This document shows, one piece after another, positions 56,006-64,000 of a stretch of 64,000 nucleotides of DNA. The stretch spans positions 62,001-126,000 of the forward strand of contig NZ_FQYO01000005.1 in NCBI RefSeq assembly GCF_900141735.1, in the 5' to 3' direction. The stretch's first letter is position 1. Every line of letters begins with the position of its first letter. The notes under the pieces are model-generated. The model made no database searches. It saw only the letters and a list, made by a program, of their open reading frames with translations, and was not told the origin of the DNA. Both the position numbers and the translations under genes were made by a program. The DNA is from Wenxinia saemankumensis. Its GTDB lineage: Bacteria > Pseudomonadota > Alphaproteobacteria > Rhodobacterales > Rhodobacteraceae.

Positions 56006-56980
56006 ATGACCGACGCGCCCGCCCCCCATGTCCCCGTCCTGATCGCGCCGCTCATCGCGGCCGCTGGCGAGGTGCGCGGCACCTGGCTCGACGGCACGTT
56101 TGGGGCGGGCGGCTATACCCGCGCGCTGCTCGCGGCGGGGGCGGAGAAGGTGATCGCGGTGGACCGCGATCCGACCGTCTTCGAGATGGCGCAGGACTGG
56201 GCAGGGGCCTATGGCGAACGCCTCGTCCTGCAGCCCGGCCGCTTCTCGCAGCTCGACGAGCTGGCGACCGGGCCCCTCGACGGCGTCGCGCTCGATCTCG
56301 GGGTCTCGTCGATGCAGATCGACCGGGCGGAGCGGGGGTTCAGCTTCCAGAAGGCGGGTCCGCTCGACATGCGGATGGGCGATGACGGGCCCACCGCAGC
56401 CGAGCTGTGCAACGCTCTGCCCGAGGGCGAGCTGGCCGACACCCTCTACCTCTACGGAGAGGAGCGGGCCTCGCGCCGGATCGCCCGCGCCATTGTCGCC
56501 GCACGGCCGGTCACGACGACCGACCAGCTCGCCGAGATCGTGAAATCCTGCCTGCCGCGCCAGAAGCCGGGGCAGAGCCACCCCGCGACCCGCACCTTCC
56601 AGGCGCTGCGGATCGCCGTGAACGCCGAATACCGGGAGCTGGCCGAGGGGCTGATGGCCGCCGAGCGCGCGCTGCGCCCCGGCGGCACGCTCGCGGTCGT
56701 GACGTTCCATTCCGTCGAGGACCGCATGGTCAAGCGCTTCCTCCAGATCCGCTCGGGCCGGGCCGGGGGCGGCAACCGCCACGCGCCGGCGACCCGGGAG
56801 ATCGCCCCCGGCTTCGAGCTGGTGACGCGCAAGGCGGTCGATCCGGACGAGGGCGAAGTGGCGCGCAACCCGCGCGCCCGCAGCGCGCGCCTGCGCGTCG
56901 CCCGCCGGACCGATGCCCCCGCGCGGGCCGTCGATCCGGCCGAGCTGGGAATGCCGATGCTGAAAGGGGAACGGGGATGA
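56006..56980 (+). CDS. rsmH: 16S rRNA m4C1402 methyltransferase
   Basis: RsmH (MraW, 324 aa) methylates N4 of C1402 in the ribosomal P site using [37 protein letters not shown] (SAM motif), [19 protein letters not shown] and the C-terminal [13 protein letters not shown] are all family marks. It starts 6 nt after mraZ, and its last bases overlap the ftsL start (ATGA). Confidence 0.97.
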   Translation: MTDAPAPHVPVLIAPLIAAAGEVRGTWLDGTFGAGGYTRALLAAGAEKVIAVDRDPTVFEMAQDWAGAYGERLVLQPGRFSQLDELATGPLDGVALDLGVSSMQIDRAERGFSFQKAGPLDMRMGDDGPTAAELCNALPEGELADTLYLYGEERASRRIARAIVAARPVTTTDQLAEIVKSCLPRQKPGQSHPATRTFQALRIAVNAEYRELAEGLMAAERALRPGGTLAVVTFHSVEDRMVKRFLQIRSGRAGGGNRHAPATREIAPGFELVTRKAVDPDEGEVARNPRARSARLRVARRTDAPARAVDPAELGMPMLKGERG

Positions 56981-57348
56981 AGGGACTGCTCTACGTCCTG
57001 TCGGCGATCGCCGTGATCGCGCTGGGCTTCTGGGCCTACCAGGAGAACTACCGCACGCAGACCACGATCCGAGAGGTCGGGCAGCTCAACGCCCGGATCG
57101 GGGCGGCGCACGAGCGGCTGAACGTGCTCAAGGCCGAATGGGCCTATCTCAACCGCCCCGAGCGCCTGCGCGAGCTGGCCGATCTGAACTTCGACAGGCT
57201 CGGCCTGCTGCCGATGACGCCCGAGAGCTTCGGCCATGCGGCCGACATCCCGCTGCCGCTGCCCCCGATCCCGGAGCTGGGCATCATCACCGATCCCGTC
57301 GAGGTCTCGTCCGACCTGCGCGGCCCCAACGGGGAGGAACCGCTGTGA
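56977..57348 (+). CDS. ftsL: cell division protein FtsL
   Basis: A 123-aa bitopic membrane protein of the FtsQLB complex. One transmembrane helix (residues 3-19, [17 protein letters not shown]) is followed by a periplasmic leucine-zipper coiled coil (about 30-70, [20 protein letters not shown]) and the typical [11 protein letters not shown] box. Recognition rests largely on position between rsmH and ftsI. It overlaps both neighbours by 4 nt. Confidence 0.93.
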   Translation: MKGLLYVLSAIAVIALGFWAYQENYRTQTTIREVGQLNARIGAAHERLNVLKAEWAYLNRPERLRELADLNFDRLGLLPMTPESFGHAADIPLPLPPIPELGIITDPVEVSSDLRGPNGEEPL

Positions 57349-59132
57349 TCCGAACGCCGCTACGCCCGCTCGTCCGCATCCTCTCCGCCCGGGACCGGGG
57401 CGAGAACCCGGACGCCATCGCCGCCGAGAACCTGCGCCTGCGCCACGAGGCGATGCAGGACAAGGCCCGCGCCCGCGCCGAAGGGCGCCTGCTGGTGCTG
57501 GGCGCGTTCTTCTTCCTCGCCTTCGCCGCCATCGGCACCAAGATGGGCGCGATCTCGGGCACCGAGGCCGAGGAGCCGCGCGCCACCGCCGCCGGCAACC
57601 CGATCATCAACCAGCGCGCCGACATCACGGACCGGGCCGGGCGCGTTCTCGCCACCAATCTCGAGACCCACGCGCTCTACGCCCAGCCGCCGCAGATGAT
57701 CGACCCCGCGCACGCCGCGCGCGAGCTGGCGCGCATCTTCCCCGAGCTGGACGAGGCGGAGCTGCTGGAGGATTTCACCGGCGAGCGCCGCTTCCTCTGG
57801 ATCCGCCGTCAGATCAGCCCCGAGCAGATGCAGGCGGTGCACGACATCGGCGATCCGGGCCTGCTCTTCGGCCCGCGCGAGATGCGGCTCTATCCGAACG
57901 GGCCCATCGCGTCCCACATCCTCGGCGGCGCGTCCTACGGGCGCGAAGGCGTGGACAGCGCCGAGGTGATCGGCGTCGCGGGGGTGGAGCGCTACTTCGA
58001 CGCCTGGCTGCGCGACCCCGCCAACGAGGGGCAGGCGCTGGAGCTCTCGCTCGACCTCACCGTGCAGGCCGCGATGGAGGAGGTGCTCTCCGGCGGCATG
58101 ACGGTGATGGAGGCCGAAGGCGCGACCGGCATCATCATGGACATCCATACCGGCGAGATCGTCGCGATGGCGAGCCTGCCCGACTTCGATCCCAATGACC
58201 GGCCGCGGCCCGTGCTGGGCAACGATCCCTCGATCAGCCCGATCTTCAACCGCGCGGTGCAGGGCGTCTACGAGCTGGGTTCGGTGTTCAAGATCTTTGC
58301 CGCGGCGCAGGCGATCGAGCTCGGCCTCGTCAACGCGCAGACGATGATCGACACGCGCGGGCCGATGACCTGGGGGCGTTTCCGCATCCGCGACTTCCAC
58401 GATTACGGCCCCGAGCTGACGGTGCGCGACGTGATCGTCGAAAGCTCCAACATCGGCACCTCGCGCCTCGCCCTGATGATCGGCGCCCCGCGCCAGCGCG
58501 AGTTCCTGGGATCGCTCGGCTTCCTCGAGCCGACGCAGGTCGAGATGGTCGAGGCGCCGACCGGGCGGCCGCTCCTGCCCGCGCAATGGTCCGAGATCTC
58601 GCTGATGACGATCTCCTACGGTCACGGCATGTCCTCCTCGCCGCTGCACCTGGCTCAGGCCTATGCCTCGCTGCTGAACGGCGGCACCCGGGTGGATGCC
58701 ACGCTGCTGCGGCAGGACGGCCCCGTCGCCCCCGGCCCCCGCGTCGTGTCCGAGAGCACGAGCGCCGACGCCCGCGAGATGCTGCGCGCCGTGGTGACGG
58801 AAGGCACGGCCAGCTTCGCCGACGTGCCGGGCTACGAGCTGGGCGGCAAGACGGGCACGGCCGACAAGCCGCGCCCCACGGGCGGCTACTATACCGACCG
58901 GGTCATCGCGACCTTCGCCGGGGTCTTTCCCGCCTCCGATCCCGAATACGTGGTGATCGTCTCGCTCGACGAGCCCGAGACCTTCGCCGCGGGTGAGCTG
59001 CGCCGGACCGCGGGCTGGACGGCCGTTCCGGTCGCGGCCGAGCTCGTGCGCCGCACCGCGCCGCTGATGGGCCTTCGCCCCGAGATTGCGGCCCTCGACC
59101 CGGAAGGTGTAACAGCGGTGTCGAGCAACTGA
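57345..59132 (+). CDS. ftsI: penicillin-binding protein 3, septal transpeptidase
   Basis: FtsI (595 aa) is the class B PBP that cross-links septal peptidoglycan with FtsW. A cytoplasmic N-terminus (1-46) and one transmembrane segment (about 47-65) lead to the pedestal domain (RADITDRAGRVLATNLE) and the transpeptidase. Active-site motifs are SVFK with nucleophile Ser313, SSN at 367-369, and KTGT at 502-505. It starts with a GTG overlapping ftsL. All essential residues are present. Confidence 0.97.
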   Translation: MIRTPLRPLVRILSARDRGENPDAIAAENLRLRHEAMQDKARARAEGRLLVLGAFFFLAFAAIGTKMGAISGTEAEEPRATAAGNPIINQRADITDRAGRVLATNLETHALYAQPPQMIDPAHAARELARIFPELDEAELLEDFTGERRFLWIRRQISPEQMQAVHDIGDPGLLFGPREMRLYPNGPIASHILGGASYGREGVDSAEVIGVAGVERYFDAWLRDPANEGQALELSLDLTVQAAMEEVLSGGMTVMEAEGATGIIMDIHTGEIVAMASLPDFDPNDRPRPVLGNDPSISPIFNRAVQGVYELGSVFKIFAAAQAIELGLVNAQTMIDTRGPMTWGRFRIRDFHDYGPELTVRDVIVESSNIGTSRLALMIGAPRQREFLGSLGFLEPTQVEMVEAPTGRPLLPAQWSEISLMTISYGHGMSSSPLHLAQAYASLLNGGTRVDATLLRQDGPVAPGPRVVSESTSADAREMLRAVVTEGTASFADVPGYELGGKTGTADKPRPTGGYYTDRVIATFAGVFPASDPEYVVIVSLDEPETFAAGELRRTAGWTAVPVAAELVRRTAPLMGLRPEIAALDPEGVTAVSSN

Positions 59133-59163
59133 CGCCAACCGACCAGCATCCGGGGGACCCGGC

Positions 59164-60645
59164 ATGACCCGACCGAGCAAGACCCTGGCCGATCTCGGCC
59201 TCAGGGCCGCGGGCGGCCGCGACCTCGCCGTAAGGGGGCTGACCGCGGATTCGCGCGAGGTGGCTCCCGGCTTCCTCTTCGCGGCGCTTCCGGGCAGCGC
59301 CCAGCACGGCGCCACCTTCGCCGGGACCGCGCTCGCCCGGGGGGCGGGGGCGATCCTCACCGATGCCGAGGGCGCCCGGATCGCCGCCGCCCATCTCGCC
59401 GGGTCCGATGTCGCGCTCGTCGTGGCCGAGGATCCGCGCGCCGCGCTGGCCGCCGCCGCCGCGCTCTGGTTCGGGGCCCAGCCCGAGACGATGGTCGCGG
59501 TGACGGGCACCAACGGCAAGACCTCGGTCGCCAGCTTCTGCCGGCAGATCTGGATCGCGCTGGGACGGAAGGCGGTCAATCTCGGCACCACGGGCATCGA
59601 GGGGGCCTGGACGTATCCGCTGCGTCATACCACGCCCGACCCTGTCACCCTGCACCGCGCGCTGGCAGAGGCGCGGGACGCGGGCGTCACCCATTGCGCG
59701 ATGGAGGCCTCGTCCCACGGGCTCGACCAGCGGCGGCTCGACGGGGTGATGCTGGCCGCGGGCGGCTTCACGAACTTCACGCAGGACCATCTCGACTACC
59801 ACCTGACCATGGCCGGCTATTTCCGCGCCAAGATGGGCCTGTTCCACCGCGTCCTGCCGGACGAGGCGGTCGCCGTGGTCAATCTCGACGATCCCAAGGG
59901 GCCCGCCGTCGCCGACATCGCGCAGGAGCGCGGGATGGAGGTGATCGGGGTCGGTGCGCGCGAGGGCGCGCGGCTGCGCCTGCTCGGCCAGCGCTTCGAC
60001 GCCACGGGGCAGGAGCTGCGCTTCGACTGGCAGGGCCAGGCGCAGATGGTGCGGCTCGACCTCATCGGCGGCTTCCAGGCGGCCAACGTCCTGATGGCCG
60101 CCGGACTCGTCATCGCGGCCGGCGAGTCGCCCGAGGAGGTCTTCGCCGCGCTGCCCTCCCTCGTCACCGTGCGGGGCCGGATGCAGCATGCCGCCACGCG
60201 CGAGAACGGCGCAACCGTCTTCGTCGACTACGCGCACACGCCCGATGCCGTCGCCACGGCGCTGAAGGCGTTGCGGCCGCATGTCCTCGGCCGGATCGTC
60301 GCGATCGTCGGGGCGGGCGGGGACCGCGACCGGGGCAAGCGTCCGCTGATGGGCGCCGCCGCGGCCGAGAACGCGGATACCGTCATCGTCACCGACGACA
60401 ATCCCCGCAGCGAGAGCCCCGCCGGCATCCGCGCCGCGGTGATGCAGGGCGCGCCGGACGCGATGGAGGTCGGCGACCGCGCCGAGGCCATCCTGCGGGG
60501 GGTCGACCTGCTCGGCCCCGGCGACGCCCTGCTGATCTGCGGCAAGGGACACGAGACCGGCCAGATCGTCGGCGACGCGGTCCTGCCCTTCGACGACGTG
60601 GAACAGGCCAGCGTCGCCGTCGCCGCGCTCGAGGGGCGCGTGTGA
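59164..60645 (+). CDS. murE: UDP-MurNAc-L-Ala-D-Glu:meso-diaminopimelate ligase
   Basis: MurE (493 aa) adds meso-diaminopimelate to the peptidoglycan precursor in the cytosol using ATP. The P-loop is VTGTNGKTSVASF, the carbamylated-lysine region follows in the middle domain, and the DNPR motif (TDDNPRSE) marks diaminopimelate rather than lysine specificity. It starts 31 nt after ftsI, and its stop overlaps the annotated murF GTG. Confidence 0.97.
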   Translation: MTRPSKTLADLGLRAAGGRDLAVRGLTADSREVAPGFLFAALPGSAQHGATFAGTALARGAGAILTDAEGARIAAAHLAGSDVALVVAEDPRAALAAAAALWFGAQPETMVAVTGTNGKTSVASFCRQIWIALGRKAVNLGTTGIEGAWTYPLRHTTPDPVTLHRALAEARDAGVTHCAMEASSHGLDQRRLDGVMLAAGGFTNFTQDHLDYHLTMAGYFRAKMGLFHRVLPDEAVAVVNLDDPKGPAVADIAQERGMEVIGVGAREGARLRLLGQRFDATGQELRFDWQGQAQMVRLDLIGGFQAANVLMAAGLVIAAGESPEEVFAALPSLVTVRGRMQHAATRENGATVFVDYAHTPDAVATALKALRPHVLGRIVAIVGAGGDRDRGKRPLMGAAAAENADTVIVTDDNPRSESPAGIRAAVMQGAPDAMEVGDRAEAILRGVDLLGPGDALLICGKGHETGQIVGDAVLPFDDVEQASVAVAALEGRV

Positions 60646-62291
60646 CCGGGGGGAATCGCCCGGCGCCGGGGCCCGCCGCCCGGCTTCGCGCCCTGCTCTT
60701 ATCTTGCCTCAAATACCTCTCGGGGGGGGCGCGCAGCGCGGGGGGGCAGACAGCCCCCCCTCCGCCCTCGCCGCCGGAGGCGCCGCTCTGGACCGCGCGG
60801 GACGCCGCCGCCGCGACGGGCGGGACCGCGACCTGCGACTGGCAGGCGACGGGCGTCTCCATCGACACCCGCACGCTGCGGCCGGGCGATCTCTTCGTCG
60901 CGCTCGCCGCCGCGCGGGACGGTCACGATTTCGTCGCGCAGGCCCTCGCGAAGGGGGCCGCCGCCGCTCTCGTCACGCATCGCCCGGACGGCGTTGCCGG
61001 GGACGCGCCGCTCCTCGTGGTGGACGAGGTGCTGCCGGCGCTCGAGCGGCTCGGTGCCGCCGCCCGCGCCCGGACCGGCGCCAAGGTCGTGGCCGTGACC
61101 GGCTCGGTCGGCAAGACCTCGACCAAGGAGATGCTGCGCGCCGTCCTGTCGGACCAGGGCCGCACCCATGCGGCCGAGGCCTCCTACAACAACCATTGGG
61201 GCGTTCCGCTCACGCTCGCCCGGATGCCGCGCGAGACCGACTTCGCGGTGATCGAGATCGGGATGAACCATCCCGGAGAGATCGCGCCGCTCGCGGCGCT
61301 GGCGCGGCCCCATGTCGCCCTCGTCACGACGGTCGCGCCGGCGCATCTGGAAGCCTTCGCGGACGGGCTGGAGGGGATCGCGCGCGAGAAGGGAGCGATC
61401 TTCGGCGCGCTCGAATCCGGCGGCACGGCCGTGGTGAATGCCGATCTGCCCACGACACCGATCCTGAAGGCCTCTGCCGCCGGCGCGGCGCGGATCGTGA
61501 CCTTCGGGGCAGGGGCGGATGCGCTCTACCGCCTGTCCGAGGCGCGGGTGCGCCCCGGCGCGACGGTCGGCCGGGCCAGCGCCGCGGGGACCGACATCCT
61601 TCTGAAGGTCGGGGCCGAGGGGGCCCATTTCGCGCGCAACGCGATGGCCGTGCTCGCCGCGGTCGAGGCGATGGGCGCCGACCGGGCCCGGGCGCTGATC
61701 TCGCTGGGGCGTTGGGCGCCGCCCGGCGGGCGCGGCACCCGCGAGATCGTCACGATCGATCCCGCCATCGCCGACGAGACGCTCGAGCTGATCGACGACG
61801 CCTTCAACGCCAATCCCGCCTCGCTCTCCGCCTCGCTCGCCGTGCTCGCGGCCGGCCGTCCCCGCGACGGCGAGGGGCGGGTCTCGCGCGGGCGGCGGAT
61901 CGCGATCCTCGGCGACATGCTCGAACTGGGGCCGGACGAGGCCGCGCTCCACGCCGCCATCGCCGCAGATCCTTCGATGGCGGGGATCGACCGCCTGCAT
62001 TGCGTCGGCCCCCTGATGCGCCACCTCCACGAGGCCCTGCCGGAGGAGAAGCGCGGCCGCTGGGCACCCACGCCCGAGGCGCTGAAGGGCGAGATCGGCC
62101 GGCTGGTCGATGCCGGCGACGTGGTGCTGGTCAAGGGCAGCAAGTCGAGCCGCGTCTCCACCCTCGTTGACGCCATCCGCGGGATCGGGCATCGCGGCGG
62201 GGCGGCGGCAGGGGCGACGTCATCGGCGGCGGATCCCGCGCCGGAATCTGCGCCGGCGGGGATCGCGGCGGGGCCGAGGGAGACCGACTGA
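60642..62291 (+). CDS. murF: UDP-MurNAc-tripeptide:D-Ala-D-Ala ligase, with repeat-derived N-terminal extension
   Basis: MurF (549 aa from the GTG at 60642) adds D-Ala-D-Ala to finish the pentapeptide. The conserved protein begins at [13 protein letters not shown], residue 48 on; the P-loop is [13 protein letters not shown], and NPASLSASL and GDMLELG are later marks. There is no ATG, GTG or TTG in frame between 60642 and the conserved start. The first 47 residues therefore come from a spacer that contains an intergenic repeat (60695-60760), read in frame. The only alternative would be a CTG codon around 60693. The C-terminus also has an Ala/Pro/Gly tail of about 35 residues. The enzyme itself is complete. 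Confidence 0.93.
   Translation: MTGGNRPAPGPAARLRALLLSCLKYLSGGARSAGGQTAPPPPSPPEAPLWTARDAAAATGGTATCDWQATGVSIDTRTLRPGDLFVALAAARDGHDFVAQALAKGAAAALVTHRPDGVAGDAPLLVVDEVLPALERLGAAARARTGAKVVAVTGSVGKTSTKEMLRAVLSDQGRTHAAEASYNNHWGVPLTLARMPRETDFAVIEIGMNHPGEIAPLAALARPHVALVTTVAPAHLEAFADGLEGIAREKGAIFGALESGGTAVVNADLPTTPILKASAAGAARIVTFGAGADALYRLSEARVRPGATVGRASAAGTDILLKVGAEGAHFARNAMAVLAAVEAMGADRARALISLGRWAPPGGRGTREIVTIDPAIADETLELIDDAFNANPASLSASLAVLAAGRPRDGEGRVSRGRRIAILGDMLELGPDEAALHAAIAADPSMAGIDRLHCVGPLMRHLHEALPEEKRGRWAPTPEALKGEIGRLVDAGDVVLVKGSKSSRVSTLVDAIRGIGHRGGAAAGATSSAADPAPESAPAGIAAGPRETD
60695..60760 (+). repeat. Rhodobacteraceae intergenic repeat, copy 1 (inside murF 5' end)
   Basis: Begins GCTCTTATCTTGCCTCAAAT and continues with a poly-G/GC hairpin (GGGGGGC-AGACA-GCCCCCC at 60741-60759). 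The TCTTATCTTGCC head and G-rich hairpin tail are shared with the copy at 63.4 kb in opposite orientation. Repeats of this type are scattered between genes in many Rhodobacteraceae genomes, to my knowledge. Confidence 0.75.
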
Positions 62292-62292
62292 C

Positions 62293-63375
62293 ATGCTCTA
62301 CTGGCTGACGACGCTCTCCGAGGGCGGCGATTTCTTCAACCTGTTCCGCTACATCACCTTCCGCGCCGGGGGGGCCTTCCTCACCGCGCTGGTCTTCGGC
62401 TTCCTGTTCGGCCCGCCGCTGATCAACGTGCTGCGCCGGACCCAGGGCAAGGGCCAGCCGATCCGCCTCGACGGGCCGGAGGGGCACCTCGTCAAGGCCG
62501 GCACGCCGACGATGGGCGGGCTGCTGATCATCGCGGCGCTCACCACCTCGACCCTGCTCTGGGCGCGGCTCGACAATTCCTACGTCTGGATGGTGCTGTT
62601 CGTGACGCTGGGCTTCGCGGCGATCGGCTTCGCCGACGACTGGGCGAAGGTGAAGAAGCAGAGCTCCGCCGGGGTGCCGGGGCGGGTCCGTCTTCTCATC
62701 GGGTTCGTCATCGCGGGCCTCGCGGCGGCCTGGGCGGCCTGGCACCATCCGGCCGAACTGACCGGCCAGCTCGCCTTCCCGATCTTCAAGGCCTACCTGC
62801 TGGATCTCGGCGTGCTCTTCGTGCCCTTCGGAATGATCGTGATCGTGGGCGCCGCCAACGCGGTGAACCTCACCGACGGGCTCGACGGCCTCGCCATCAT
62901 GCCGGTGATGATCGCGGCCGGGACCTTCGGCATCATCGCCTACGCGGTGGGGCGCACCGATTTCACCGAGTATCTCGACGTGCACTACGTCCCCGATACC
63001 GGGGAACTCCTGATCTTCACCGCCGCGCTGATCGGCGGCGGGCTCGGCTTCCTGTGGTACAACGCGCCGCCCGCGGCGGTCTTCATGGGCGATACCGGCT
63101 CGCTCGCGCTCGGCGGCGCGCTCGGCGCGATCGCCGTCGCGACCAAGCACGAGATCGTGCTCGCCATCGTCGGCGGCCTCTTCGTGGTCGAGGCGCTGAG
63201 CGTGATCATCCAGGTCTTCTACTTCAAGCGGACCGGCAAGCGGGTCTTCCTGATGGCGCCGATCCACCACCATTACGAGAAGAAGGGCTGGGCGGAACCG
63301 CAGATCGTGATCCGGTTCTGGATCATCGCCCTGATCCTGGCGATGATCGGTCTGGCCACGCTGAAGGTGCGCTGA
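62293..63375 (+). CDS. mraY: phospho-MurNAc-pentapeptide transferase
   Basis: MraY (360 aa, about 10 transmembrane helices) makes lipid I by joining phospho-MurNAc-pentapeptide to undecaprenyl phosphate at the inner membrane. [11 protein letters not shown], the magnesium-binding [20 protein letters not shown] and the catalytic loop [12 protein letters not shown] are intact. It follows murF by one nucleotide. It is the last dcw gene in the window: murD would normally come next, but here the strand changes to trmD, so the cluster is split. Confidence 0.98.
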   Translation: MLYWLTTLSEGGDFFNLFRYITFRAGGAFLTALVFGFLFGPPLINVLRRTQGKGQPIRLDGPEGHLVKAGTPTMGGLLIIAALTTSTLLWARLDNSYVWMVLFVTLGFAAIGFADDWAKVKKQSSAGVPGRVRLLIGFVIAGLAAAWAAWHHPAELTGQLAFPIFKAYLLDLGVLFVPFGMIVIVGAANAVNLTDGLDGLAIMPVMIAAGTFGIIAYAVGRTDFTEYLDVHYVPDTGELLIFTAALIGGGLGFLWYNAPPAAVFMGDTGSLALGGALGAIAVATKHEIVLAIVGGLFVVEALSVIIQVFYFKRTGKRVFLMAPIHHHYEKKGWAEPQIVIRFWIIALILAMIGLATLKVR

Positions 63376-63396
63376 GCGGCCGGCGGCCGCCGAAGG

Positions 63397-63450
63397 CCGG
63401 GGGCTTCGTGCCCCCGGACCCCCGCGGAGTATTTCCGGCAAGATAAGAGC
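63397..63450 (-). repeat. Rhodobacteraceae intergenic repeat, copy 2 (after mraY)
   Basis: Read on the minus strand it opens GCTCTTATCTTGCCGGAAAT, then ACTCCGCGGGGGTCC and a hairpin GGGGGC-ACGAA-GCCCCC with CC/GG caps. It shares the head of copy 1 (TCTTATCTTGCC). It lies in the convergent spacer between mraY and trmD, and the hairpin at 63397-63417 may serve as terminator. Confidence 0.72.
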
Positions 63451-63540
63451 GGAAGGTCGTCCCCTGGCCGGTTCCGGGCGGACCGGATGCGGCCCCTCTG
63501 GTCGGGGCCATGGTCCCGGGCGATCTTCTGCCGGGGCGGG

Positions 63541-64000
63541 TCAGCCGCCCTCGCGCCGGGCCCAGAGATCGGGGCGCCGCTCGCGCGTGAGACGTTCGGC
63601 TTCGGCCCGGCGCCAGCGGGCGATCTCGGCATGGTTGCCGGAGAGCAGGACCGGAGGGATGGGCCGGCCCTCCCATTCGGCGGGCTTCGTGAACTGGGGA
63701 TGTTCGAGAAGCCCGTCCGAGAAGCTCTCCTCCTCGGCGGAGGCGGTGTTTCCGAGCAGGCCGGGGCGCAGGCGGATCGTCGCGTCCAGCACCGCCTGGG
63801 CCGCGATCTCGCCTCCCGTCAGGACGAAATCCCCCAGCGAGACCTCCTCGATCCCGAAGCCGTCGATCACCCGCTGGTCGAGCCCCTCGAACCGGCCGCA
63901 GATCAGCGTCAGCCCGTCGCAGGCGGCGAAGCGGCGCGCCGTCGCCTGGTCGAAGGGCCGTCCCCTCGGGGACAGGTAGACGAGCGGCATCCGCCCGCGC
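63541..64000 (-). CDS. trmD: tRNA (guanine-37-N1)-methyltransferase (5' end beyond window)
   Basis: The C-terminal part (about 153 codons) of TrmD, which methylates G37 of tRNAs to keep the reading frame. [49 protein letters not shown] and [15 protein letters not shown] are diagnostic and include the SAM-binding knot. The frame is open to the window edge; the internal ATG at 63990 is not the start, because about 85-100 conserved N-terminal residues are missing. The strand is opposite to mraY. Confidence 0.95.
   Translation of the reverse strand, partial: RGRMPLVYLSPRGRPFDQATARRFAACDGLTLICGRFEGLDQRVIDGFGIEEVSLGDFVLTGGEIAAQAVLDATIRLRPGLLGNTASAEEESFSDGLLEHPQFTKPAEWEGRPIPPVLLSGNHAEIARWRRAEAERLTRERRPDLWARREGG

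Noticed and set aside
60642-60798. Frameshift or pseudogene at the murF 5' end
   Set aside because: The frame is open throughout and all MurF motifs are intact, so the extension is better explained as an in-frame repeat.

Overview
The window is a very GC-rich chromosomal segment from an alphaproteobacterium, most likely a member of the Rhodobacterales (Rhodobacteraceae/Paracoccaceae). The reasons are gene content and order: accA-type metabolism, lpdA, mmsA, pyc, a his cluster ending near gap, an mraZ-rsmH-ftsL-ftsI-murE-murF-mraY (dcw) cluster with a long leader, a DUF1127 gene followed by CCUCCUCCC hairpin RNAs, alphaproteobacterial-type SOS boxes (direct repeats of GTTC/GAAC with a 7-nt gap), frequent GTG starts and many ATGA/GTGA overlaps. 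No phage, transposase, CRISPR array or rRNA operon was seen. One tRNA gene, tRNA-Gly(GCC), is present.

Layout. 1-11 kb: a truncated methyltransferase, penicillin-binding protein 1A, a small glycine-zipper protein, prfB, a DHA2 drug exporter, an M23 peptidase/bactofilin pair, accA and a Bcp peroxiredoxin. 11-25 kb: a large AsmA-like envelope protein, queA, MFS transporters, DUF924, a PAS-GAF-GGDEF cyclase, lpdA, and a secreted von Willebrand protein with six 86-residue repeats. 25-33 kb: uvrA with a probable SOS box, mmsA, a CBS protein, coaD, a 53-aa DUF1127 protein and an L,D-transpeptidase. 33-40 kb: gap and the minus-strand genes hisE, hisF, hisA, hisH and hisB, interleaved with opposite-strand genes. 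40-46 kb: tRNA-Gly and a tightly overlapping pyc/DUF2314/VOC/phosphoesterase operon. 46-52 kb: a sensor kinase, a MarR/EmrB divergent pair, and uvrD (exact SOS box) overlapping a DUF6157 gene. 52-56 kb: the RNA-rich region described next. 55.4-63.4 kb: the dcw cluster. At the right edge is a truncated trmD.

The most striking region is 52.29-53.31 kb. On the minus strand a DUF1127 gene (like R. sphaeroides ccaF1) is followed at once by an array of 15 stem-loops. Each shows the same 9-nt loop motif, CCUCCUCCC, on stems that vary but stay base-paired. This matches the alphaproteobacterial 'cuckoo'/CcsR small RNAs, known in R. sphaeroides as four tandem sRNAs behind ccaF1, but it is much enlarged here, apparently as five three-hairpin units. 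G-U pairs that work only on the minus strand, and a U-tract after the last hairpin, fix the orientation. Only mrp and a hairpin-rich spacer separate it from a second RNA with an anti-Shine-Dalgarno sequence: a candidate UpsM leader RNA upstream of mraZ, which carries CACCTCCTT and ends in a strong intrinsic terminator.

Other points are an intergenic repeat family (two copies), one copy of which is read in frame as the N-terminal extension of MurF, and two LexA-type boxes that tie uvrA and uvrD (with DUF6157) to the SOS response.
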